A stretch of DNA of 64,000 bases from contig CM049395.1 of assembly GCA_026929865.2 (NCBI GenBank), positions 14,297,001 to 14,361,000 of the forward strand, written 5' to 3'. Under the pieces are notes generated by a model. It ran no database searches and was not told the DNA's origin. It saw only the letters and a list, made by a program, of their open reading frames with translations. Origin of the DNA: Hyperoplus lanceolatus. Taxonomy: Eukaryota; Chordata; Actinopteri; Uranoscopiformes; Ammodytidae. A program made the position numbers and the translations under genes. Below are positions 43,601 to 53,300 of this stretch, piece after piece; the first letter of the stretch is position 1; every line of letters starts with the position of its first letter.

Positions 43601-45668
43601 TTTCCAGGAATAAAATAAGTATATAAATAAAGTATATTCAGGCAGCTGAATTAATGGGAAAACCCAAGAGGTGAGACACCAGGTACTGAGGCCCGAGCGA
43701 GAGAGTCTGTCTCACTCATCATTCCTCATCACCAGGTCCATGTTGTGGTAACCACTGGTTTCTGTGATTGTGCGATCGGCACAGTCTATTACGAGCCCCA
43801 TAATCTGTGCATCGTGGTCTGAGATAGTGATTATCCGCTGAAATGCTTTCTCCTCTCTGTCACCGGTTGCCATGTGATTTGTAGCTCAGTTGACACACAC
43901 AGTGATTCACTGAGGAAAACCCTGTCCTACTGTACATCCATTCTGCTTTACTCATGCTCTTCAAAACCTGACACAATTCATGTCTGATTGTTAAATCTGG
44001 CGGACAGTGAGGCTGCCACCAGTCCTTGTTGTTTGCTTGTGTTTGTGTATTTGAACATGACATTCTGCTCATACTCGAATAAAAAATATCTATCCCATGA
44101 CCATCTATAATGTGTGTACTTTGATTCAGAATTAGATCTAGATGCATACCACATTGTCTCTCAATGCAGGAGTGTGTAGCTTCGTTTTTAGGTATTTCTC
44201 TTTCTTTGTCATGACACCATCTGCATCACCTTCTCAGGGGATGTCCAGTGGACCATGTCCTCCCTGTGGCGTCAAATCTGGAGTCTAATGCAGTGATGCA
44301 TGTGCATGTACATATAAAGATCCAAGCTTCTCTTCTGTCTTTGTTTCTATCTCACATTCAAACCCTTCCTTCATCTGCATTGTAGAGCCTAAATAATGAA
44401 AATGAACAATCTAACATCTAATAAACAAATGTAATTCAATAAAAAGTCAAAGGGTGTCCTTGTGTGGTGAGGAAACGGAAAATCCGTTATAAATAGCAAG
44501 AATCCTTTAGAGATGTAAGTGCACTTAATGAACATTAATTTTGCTCTGAGTGTATTTTTAGGAAAGTTTACAGGCACAACACACATTTTTTAGTTATTTT
44601 TATTTTCTCCAGAGAGATGACTGTATTTGATGTTTCCTACCTGGCATGCAGTCCACTCCCCGCACCCCAGAAGAGCCAGACGCAATGGAGGAAAAGTCAG
44701 TCGGCGTTTCTCCTCCTTCACAATCACATTTGCAGGACCTGCTGGTCCAGGTCTCAGACACTCCCGCCTCATGTAGAAACACACAGATTACATTTAGTAG
44801 ATGCAACCCAAAAAATAGAGTCATCAGAAATACCAAAAAATAATCGGAGAGTAATATTGAAATGAGGCCTGTTTGCAAAAGAAAATGATACAATAATAAT
44901 TTCATTTCATTTTAGAGAGACTCAACCTTCTAGTTTTATCATCTCAATCTTCAAGCGATTTTTCAATGGAATTCATTTGACATTGACCAATGCCATCAGC
45001 AGAGAAATAACTGAACTCCAGGCTGATAAGAATCCGATGTGGCTGATCTAAAACTTTTCTTCTTTTTTTAAACTCTGAACTGCATGTTATGCCAACACAG
45101 CTGATCTTCACACTTTTAGAGTTAAATCATCTCTGGCGTTTTGCTAAGGGCTTCATGTGTACCTCTTGAGCATGACTGCTGAAGAACACTGTTCAGGCAG
45201 ATGGACAGAAAGACCAAACCAATGCCAGCAAGCCAACGAAGCACAGAGAAGAAAAAACAAAAGACTGTTAGGACACAGTATTCACCCATTGTAGCAAACA
45301 AAATCTGTGCATCAATCTGTCAGATTAACCACATTAGAAATAGGCAAATAAACACAACACAGACAGAGAATCCAGTACGTTTTCCCCTTAAGAAAAACCC
45401 TGCCGATAATCTATAGGATTACTACAGGAAATCTGCTATATTTGTCTTAGACAGGAATTAGTTTGTCCTTTCAGATCGGGGTTTGAAAGGTTTTCAATTT
45501 GAGGTGAGTTAAACTCCAAAGATTTCTGATTTTACAATTAGTTCTTCAAGTCCTTACGAATCTCTCACAGAGTGTGGGTTTACAAGCACAAGGAGTAAAG
45601 GCTGAAATCGTACCGTTAGCTCCCAGAAGAAACAGGGCCAGCAGGAAACGCCGCACGTTGAGAGCCAT
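40681..45668 (-). CDS. rs1: Retinoschisin 1, complete coding region in six exons
   Basis: Secreted discoidin-domain adhesion protein of photoreceptors and bipolar cells; the human protein forms disulfide-linked octamers. Exons in transcript order (plus-strand coordinates): 45614-45668, 45163-45188, 44641-44767, 42780-42921, 41662-41857, 40681-40833. They sum to 699 nt, or 232 residues against 224 in human. Exons 2, 4, 5 and 6 (26, 142, 196 and 153 nt) have the human lengths as I remember them. The start [18 protein letters not shown] is a signal peptide. CKCDCEGG marks the Rs1 domain, and [11 protein letters not shown] through [12 protein letters not shown] is the discoidin domain. All ten human cysteine positions have a counterpart, including the C-terminal C-x3-C. 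The extra residues lie in exon 3 ([14 protein letters not shown]). It converges on cdkl5 with no coding overlap. Confidence 0.97.
42203..42660 (-). mobile_element. Tc1-like transposon fragment in rs1 intron 4
   Basis: The terminal repeat cagtgctctccaaaagtatt follows a TA at 42201. Reading minus, the sequence codes the Tc1 transposase C-terminus: [19 protein letters not shown], then [12 protein letters not shown] and [13 protein letters not shown]. The rest of the transposase and the other terminus are gone. Confidence 0.9.
42922..44640 (-). other. rs1 intron 3
   Basis: 1.7 kb between exons 3 and 4. Frames such as 43030-43488 (+) have no recognisable domain and I take them as chance. Confidence 0.7.
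45163..45188 (-). CDS. rs1: rs1 exon 2, 26-nt microexon
   Basis: On the minus strand an acceptor (gcctgaacag) and a donor (gag|gtacac) enclose exactly 26 nt. With one base carried from exon 1 this gives nine codons, VFFSSHAQE, replacing human TLGLSSTE. It completes the signal-peptide cleavage region and joins exon 3 in phase 0. It is far too short to appear as an open reading frame of its own. Confidence 0.88.
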
Positions 45669-45735
45669 CTTACTACCTCCACCAAACCAGACAACAAGAC
45701 TGTAGACTGAGCAACCAAGCCAGCAGTGATGGAGA

Positions 45736-45750
45736 GGATTACAATAATCC
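45736..45750. promoter_or_regulatory. Inverted pair of CRX/OTX-type sites upstream of rs1
   Basis: GGATTA and TAATCC, separated by three bases, form a perfect inverted pair 68 bp upstream of the rs1 ATG on the minus strand. The core (TAATCC) is the preferred site of K50 homeodomain factors such as CRX and OTX2. CRX control of mammalian RS1 is established; use of this site in the fish is inference. Confidence 0.55.
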
Positions 45751-47229
45751 ATGGGTCACTAATGGCCTTACCTAATGCCGTCCTTATCTGACAAAGCCCC
45801 TCCTACAGCTTTTCACCCACCACCATTAACAGACACTAGCATACCTTCTGGAAATCTTTCCACAGGGGTCAAGTCAAAAATCGTGAGATAAGCCCCCTCC
45901 AAAAAAAAACAGTGTGGTCGGCCGTTATGTGATAGATTTGGATTATTAACAGTCTTGTGTGTTGTAGTGCGTGAGAGAATGGGGGGGGGGGTATATGCTG
46001 GGCCTACTGATCCAAATAATTGACCAGAAGGTCTTCTTTTGGCTGAATATACAGTATGTCTCTCCTTGTGTGTGCTGCATTTCCCTTATGCATTATCATG
46101 TTCATTTTTAATATATAATAAGAAATTACAAGATAGCTTACTAAAAACAAGGCAGCCACACATCTGTAGTTTGAAAAATAAATGTACTACATACAGGAAG
46201 CAACATATAATTTCCCCATGGGTGGTTCCTCAATAGTCCATCTAAAACGTGAGAAAAAAAACACGTTAATAAAAAAGATGTATGTGATAATAAAAAAACA
46301 CATTATTTCATCACCAAAGAATATATATCATAAAAGTCCAAAGTAGGGCGCAAGTGATAAAATTGTTATAATCTTTTACAAATATATGTCGGCCAATAAT
46401 TAGCGAGAAGCTTTAGCAGATAAAGTTTGTTATGGAAATGAAAACGCTCAGACAACCTGTTTTTTGTATTGTAAATGTCAGGAATGGAATGTTATGCTAA
46501 AAAACTAGAATAATATCTGCTGCTAGCAATTTGTTTAAAACTCTTAAATATTAAAGGTCACATATTATAATAATTTGCATGTTCAAAATTGTAATTTTGG
46601 CCCTGAATCTAACTACCGGTTTGAATATAAAATAGTTAGATTCAGGGGTATCTGAGGGTTTGCTTATCACAGCTGGAGGAGGTAGGGCTAAGTTATTTTG
46701 GTAATGGGGGTGTGGTTTCTCCCCTTATGTATGTTTTCAGAAGGTTTGTTTTTTCTCATACTTTAGGAGTCTCTAGTCACAGCGAAGACCCATATGAATG
46801 TTGAAAAAACATGGAAAAGTGCACTTTGAATAATAGATGACCTTTACTCTATCAGTATCAGGCCCAGTCATCCGTTATTGTTATTTCGACAAGAATCAAA
46901 TAATTGGATTGTTACATGAAGATTTGGACACATAAATAATCAAAAACATGTCTACCAAAGTAATTGCATGGAAAATGTGGATTCAAATGTGATGTTAAAA
47001 ACTAAATAATGGATTGTCACATTCCTATTTTTATTGACTTTTGTTGGGACCGGTCAAGCTGCTGGTTCTTTTATTTTGACTTTTAATTCGGAACCTTAAG
47101 CCATTACTCTGAAAGTAGCATCTCACCACTCCAATCACTTCCTGTCAAATCATGTCCTGTGTTTTCTAAAGCCTGTTGGGTGAAAGTAATTAAGCATAAT
47201 TAAGCAAACCTGTTGTCAATTTGTGTTCA
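45751..47229. other. Region between rs1 and the H2B-like gene
   Basis: Divergent upstream region of both genes. It contains the MITE at 46551-46846. Otherwise AT-rich with nothing recognised. Confidence 0.55.
46551..46846. mobile_element. TTAA-flanked MITE of a common fish type
   Basis: It starts ttaaaggtcacatattataa and ends taatagatgacctttac, its near-complement. The left end resembles the widespread fish repeat beginning TTAAAGGTCCCATATTATG. Confidence 0.68.
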
Positions 47230-47236
47230 TATAAAA
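47230..47236 (+). promoter_or_regulatory. TATA box of the H2B-like gene
   Basis: A tataaaa lies 139 bp upstream of the ATG at 47369, with no competing ATG in the same frame nearby. It supports a real promoter for the small gene. Confidence 0.4.
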
Positions 47237-47368
47237 ACAACCTTTTCACTCCTCAAAGTTATGAATGTCCTGACCTCGTTCCTGGCAGCCTTTAAAAAGA
47301 AAAACTTGTTGTAAACTTCATCTGGTTATTTCTGTTTGAGGGGGGCCTTTTGACAAAAACTGAGCAAA

Positions 47369-48142
47369 ATGAAGGCTTCTGTCCGAGCATCACGCAGGGT
47401 TCCTTCACAAACAAAGAAGAGGATTCGAGCTCACTCCACTCTCCTCTACAGAGCTCATAAAGAGGTGAGAACGACAGGACAACCTGCAACTTGTGTCATG
47501 TGGTGTTTGGAATTCCTTGCTTTCTGTGGGATGCTTATTATAGTCAATAGGTCAAAAACATTGTCTTTCTAAGTGGACTTAAAGGTGTAGTCAGCAATTC
47601 TGGAGAAGGCTTGTTGTCAATCACTAAACATCTCTTTATGATCTGCTACCATACTATACTGTCCATACTGTGCGCTGGGGAAAAAAAGATCCAGAGTTAA
47701 TACACAGCATAGGCTCTGCAAACGGGCGTGTTGCTATCTTATGGTGGGTCCACTTTTGTTACATACCCTTTGTTTACCGAGCCTATGCTGTATTAACACA
47801 GGATTCTTTTTGAAGTACATGCACTATAGACAGGTAGTGGAACTTTTCACAGATTGACAACAAGCGTTCTCCAGAAACACTGATTCCACTTTTTTTTTTT
47901 TAGTGCTATTCCAAACCTCCTGTGACTTTCCCCCTCTCCTGTAGGTTGGTGGGGCTGGGATGAGGAGTCCAGACTTTCTGACTGGTCGGCTCAGTTTTCC
48001 CAAACCAGTGCTGCTAAGACTGGTGAGCTCGGAGGCTTCCCGTTTGTCCAAAAGCAACAGGCTCAAAGTCATCACACTGCAGGAGATCAGTGCTGCTGTC
48101 ACAATCGTCCGAAAGAGGATTCAAACAAGGGCTGCTGCATGA
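47369..48142 (+). CDS. Divergent two-exon histone H2B-like protein
   Basis: Exons 47369-47464 and 47945-48142 join in phase 0 (hkE|VGG) with donor gag|gtgaga and acceptor ctcctgtag, giving 97 residues. The C-terminal exon reads VSSEASRLSKSN, then VITLQEISAAV, closely matching the H2B alpha-2 end, loop 2 and alpha-3 (GEASRLAHYN, STITSREIQTAV). The first exon has a basic Arg/Lys tail followed by HSTLLYRAHKEV, matching H2B YVYKVLKQV. Spacing between the two blocks differs from H2B by one residue. The usual alpha-C helix (LLPGELAKHAVSEG) is missing, replaced by a short basic tail, and PKP interrupts alpha-2. A TATA box (tataaaa) lies at 47230, and attaaa (about 48194) and aataaa (48456) follow. 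Replication-type histone genes lack introns, so this would be a variant, perhaps germline. Orthology to mammalian sperm H2B variants is not shown. Confidence 0.6.
47579..47890. mobile_element. Same MITE family, copy 2, inside the H2B-like gene intron
   Basis: ttaaaggtgtagtcagcaat begins it, and caacaagcgttctccagaaa lies near the right end. The right TTAA is degraded into a T-run. It ends about 55 bp before the second exon of the H2B-like gene. Confidence 0.78.
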
Positions 48143-49487
48143 GGAGTTGGACTTGAGCTGAACAAGAATTTTATTATTTTATTGACTTTTAATATTAAAG
48201 AGTTTTATAAATGTTTACCACTTTTATGCAAGATGCAAATTCAACATGATGGGTTTTGTTGCACAATATTGTTTGTGCATGCTTGGACTAACCATGTTTT
48301 CTCTGGTTGCATTTCTCAGATTTGGTGCACTTGACATAGTGAGCTCATTTTACACCCCTTTTCGTTAGATGGGGAGACCATATCTGGCTTGTATTTTAAG
48401 ATGAATTGAAAACGGAGGCAGAAACTTAGCCCTCACTAAGTTCCAGGTCAAACGCAATAAAGTTTGCTCTGCATTTGAATGCAGGATTTCAGATTAGCAA
48501 AAAATGCTAATTTATCTTAGCTTGCTGTCAAATTGTTTTTCTCTCAAATCTCAACCTTAATCAGCTAGTAGTAGGCCTATTGGTTTTCCAATCAATTTGT
48601 ACATTTTAAATGGGCTACTTGGTTGTGTAACCTATGCATAAGAGGATGCTGACTTTGGATTTAGATCTCTGTATTTACCATTTTAAAAAGGCTGTAAACA
48701 ATAGAAAGTATTAGAATTAAAAAAAATTAAACGACATAGAATTGGCATGGGGCGGTGCCAGGTTACAGATAATTGAACACTAAGGGTGTGAAAATCAAAG
48801 CCTCACTGGCTATATCAACTTGATTGAAGTCTACCGCTGTCAGCAGTAGTTGAAGGAGGACCAGCTAGCCCTCCCTTCTGTGTTGTGGTTTCTCTCCACC
48901 TGGTGGTAACGCCTCCTCTGTGTGCGCTCCTCTCTTCCTGCAGCGTACGCAGCTTCTCTGGAAACACTTGCCTGTTATTACAGCATCTTTACGCTCAAAC
49001 CTTTTAAAAGTCAATTGCAGGTGCTGTTGTGCAACCTTTTGCCTTTATTACAGGAGCTGTTGCGCAACCTTTTGCCTATATTGTCGGTCTGATACCAGAC
49101 GGGTTTTTTTTTTGTTTGTTTTGTTTTTTTTGCGCATCACACGTATTGTGTGCCATTCATGATTTCCGGATCGCGCTGACACAAGCAGGTAGGATAACTC
49201 ATCAATGGATGCGTAAAATAAGCATGTCGTTGGAATACGATGTGTGGACGTGATGTGCAGTAGTCTAAGCAACACTTCATTCTTACTTTGGTTTTGTTCT
49301 TTACAGTAGCCACTACTCTGATCAGTTTAGCTGTTCGAGAGTGTTGAAGCGTTATGAGCAGCCATGACTAGGGTGGTTATTTAAGGGATTCGTGGCGTGA
49401 TTGTGTCAAGTTGTAAATTAGCATAATTGTCATGCACGTTTGCTTGCCATCATTACAGAGTTGGAAAAACTGAAAAGAAAACTGCTC

Positions 49488-49848
49488 TTAAAGCTGTAGT
49501 GCGTACCTTTTTCATATTAATGAATTGTGGTCACATTCAGCCCACCACCAAATGACAATTGACACAAAGTTGATTAAGCCTATTGGCTCCACAACACTGT
49601 ATTTCTCAGTATGGCAGCCTTTACAAACTGGTGTCACAACCTGACACTGGCACAGCATGCCTACGAAAAATTCCAAGAAAGGTTTCAGTTGATTCTACTG
49701 CTAAGAAAATACGCTACCTGGACATACAGCAGAAGGTATGAAATCCATGCACTATAACCTAAGGCTTGCCTCATGTAGATGTACCATCAGTGTTGTTGTA
49801 GTTAGAATTCCTCATGGGGGCAACAGAAGTGAATCACTATAGCTTTAA
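49488..49848. mobile_element. TTAA-flanked MITE, 361 bp
   Basis: The ends ttaaagctgtagtg and cactatagctttaa are inverted repeats. The right part (ttgattaagcct, attcctcatggggg, ctatagctttaa) is repeated at 30125-30320 in cdkl5 intron 12. Confidence 0.75.
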
Positions 49849-50037
49849 GCCTTAACCTTAAGATTTCACCAATGATTGAATCAGTTTTCACTTTACATCT
49901 GTAGCTTGATCCTGCATGTTCATATCCCGACTACTAACCAGATAACCTAACTGAAGATTAAGAAGTGGCCCAACAAAAGATGATTGTTGTTGGAGTCTCC
50001 GGACTTAGGCTACTGGAGAAATCCTTACTGAAGTACA

Positions 50038-50180
<143 letters not shown>

Positions 50181-50373
50181 ACTGACTGGAAGAAGTGTTT
50201 CCAGGACGATAGAGAACTGTGACATCTGATAGCCTCCACTGGCTGATGCAGCATGACAACACTGATGTTCTCACTACTTCTTGTCATAGCAGCAGTCACA
50301 CAGCATTAGCCAGATGTGACACAGCAGGGGAAAGATTGACTGATCTGACCTCGGGACTTCCTTGTTGGTCATC

Positions 50374-53300
50374 ATGGGATGTGGCACCTCCGTTGCTACG
50401 GAGACTAACCCTATCCCTGTAAAAAGAGTAGAGCCAGGTAATTATGCTATTATGGTCTCTTCAATTAAAAAAAAGAGGTGACATGTTCACAAACCTGTCA
50501 TGTGAGAAGAACATAATAGGCTATCAATGCAGGGAGAACAAAGTAATTGGAGTGCAAGCTCAGAACTAACTTTAATGAGGCTTTAAGGATGATTGATGGT
50601 AAGCCTACAATGCTCTTACATCCCAGTTTTAAAGTGACCGTATTTTAAATCCTCACATCTTGTCCATATTTAAAATGTCGATCGACAGTTTTGATAATTT
50701 ATTAGTCATTTGTTATATTTTGTTAAAGCAAGAATGCATTTCATGAGCATTGTGACATTGTAATTAATAATGACAATTATTTGTTGCAGGCATCTTGTTG
50801 ATCTACTTTGTGAACCATTTTTTAACAACCCTTTTTTTAAAGTGCTGCTTGAATAGTGAATTAGCAGCAACACACTTAATGGTTGTAGTTTTATGAGTTA
50901 TGTTATGCATCTCAATGTCACACCTTGTATTTGTACGAGTCTGATAGTAATCATTTTTTCCAGTCCCACTCTTGCTCACGCTGTCCCCTGTGTCTTGTTA
51001 TGTGTTTGACTGTGTGTGCGTGGGTGTATGTTTGTGTGTAGCCTTGCACACCATTCTATTCAATTACTAATTTCCTTATGTTGAATTGTAGTTTTTCTTC
51101 TCCCAGATGACCCAGTGAAGATCCCTAGCCCGGCTCTGAGTAAGAACCTGTTCCTCTCTAAAGACCAGCCTGTGACATACATGACATGACATGCACCTTT
51201 GCACGCATCTGTTTGTGTATATCTGTCTGCATTTTTACATTATACGTACAGTATGTACCTAATAAGAGCTATTTTATAAAAGATGCTGTAGATTTTAGAG
51301 CTTTTGGACCAGAATCCGTTCTTGAAATAGAAATACAGACTTAAGGATATTTTCCTGTAGAGGGTCTCACATGTCATATTCATGGACTTGAATATGTGTG
51401 TTATTTATTTATTAAATAATAATGCAACAGCAGTTTACTTTGTTGATTTTTTTTCTTGTAGCTATGAAGGCAGCTATTTTGATCCAGCGATGGTATCGGT
51501 GCTACAGGGCTCGTCTGGAGATGAGACGCAGGTACACCTGGAACATCTTCCAGTCCATTGAATACGCTGGGGAACAGGACCAACTACAGGTGACTGCTTC
51601 AAAACTCAGTAGACATGTATGCTCATGTCCAGGAGCATCATAAAGCTTTAACACTTTTTTGTATTGTGTTTTTTTTCTGTCCTCAGCTCTCCAGTTTCTT
51701 CAGTTTCATGCTCGACAACTTCACTCAGCTGAATGGAAATGGGCCAGGTGAGGAGTGGAAATATGTAGGCCTACGTATAGGGGAGAACGGGGTAATTTGT
51801 CACATGGGTTGGATGTCACATTTGTTATATCTCGCCACCAGAGCGCGCTAGCTCTGAAATGTTGATATAAAAAAGGTCCAGAATTGGGATCAGAGGTCAC
51901 ATACATAGACTTCCTTGGAGTTAGACTGCTGCATTTCAGGTGAGAGGATGTTTTGTGTTTTTCATGTCAAATTCAAAATATTTTGCTTCTCAGTATTTTT
52001 CTTCTAGGCTTTTACACAATGGGTTTATAACAAAACACTTGTTACCCTCAGAAAGTGTGAAGGGTAAACTATAGTTTAGATTGTGGTTAGCAAGCTAATT
52101 AGTTGTCAGATGGTTGTTGGCCTTGATGCTAGCAAGAAATTCATGTTGGGGTTGGTCGTCAAATTTTTTGGGGGGTTGGTTGTCACATGTTATCTCAAGG
52201 CTGCAGCCAGAAAAGGAACCCAATAATGAAAGAAATTGTCAAGCTGTATCCTCACTGACACCCCAGAGAAGGAAAGAATAGAGCAGGAAAAGGCAGCTAG
52301 CAAGCAAAAGAAAAAAGGGCAACAAAATCAAAACAACCCAGTGCATCCCAAACTAGACCAGAGTGGTATACTACGAAGCGAGATTAAGGGCTGAGCGAGG
52401 TCTGTTGAGTCTAAAGCCAGAGTTTTCAGTATCACGAAAGGTGGCTCTCTTTCTACCTGGCTAGATCACCGTGGTAACAGAGGCTGCACGGCTAACCTGC
52501 TCAGACCAGTTTTTGTTCCAGAGTTTGAGCTTAAATTCGGCTCTTAGAGCGCTGCCCTTTAAGGAAACTACACATTTTGAAATCCCGCGGAGGCGCGGAC
52601 CAGACTATATTGTCTGAGCGATACTTCTCACTGAGTAAACTAGTTAAATCAGTAAACTTATTGATCAGTAAGTTAATGAACGAAACGAAGCCGTGACATA
52701 AGGCTTAGCCTACATTAGAGTGAACTGTAACATCGCGCTGTGGCTTTTTGCCACATGCATACAGTTATTGATGCAGAAAATGTAAAATAGCCTAGACCTA
52801 CTGTACGCAGCACCACTCTATGCTCTCACCTCAAATGATTTTACCTGGCGATCTACACACACTGGCTCTTAATGAAACGTTCTATAAAATCACCGGTTGC
52901 AACATTATTTCACTGTGGGCTTCTTTCTTTTCATCAGTAGCGATTACAGTTGTGACGTGACAGGTGACCGCTGTCACAGTTCGGACATCGCTGCAGACTC
53001 GCAGGTTAAGCTTCTCACAGTAGATTCATATTTGTCCGGAAAATACAGACTAGCCTACAGGTTTTGTATCTAAGCTATTTATTTTAATGGTATTTATACG
53101 ATGCAAATAAAGGGCTATTAGCCTAAATCAAAATCAAAATTGTATTAATTTTGATGTGGCCCAAAACTAACGTGATTTTCCATATAGGCTATGCTATTCA
53201 TTAGGGGACAGTGTCAGACTTAAATCAGATTATTAAGTGTAGGATTATCAACTAGGCTAAATGGTGTACTGTTTAAATCCGAGTTCAACCTTTAATTGCT

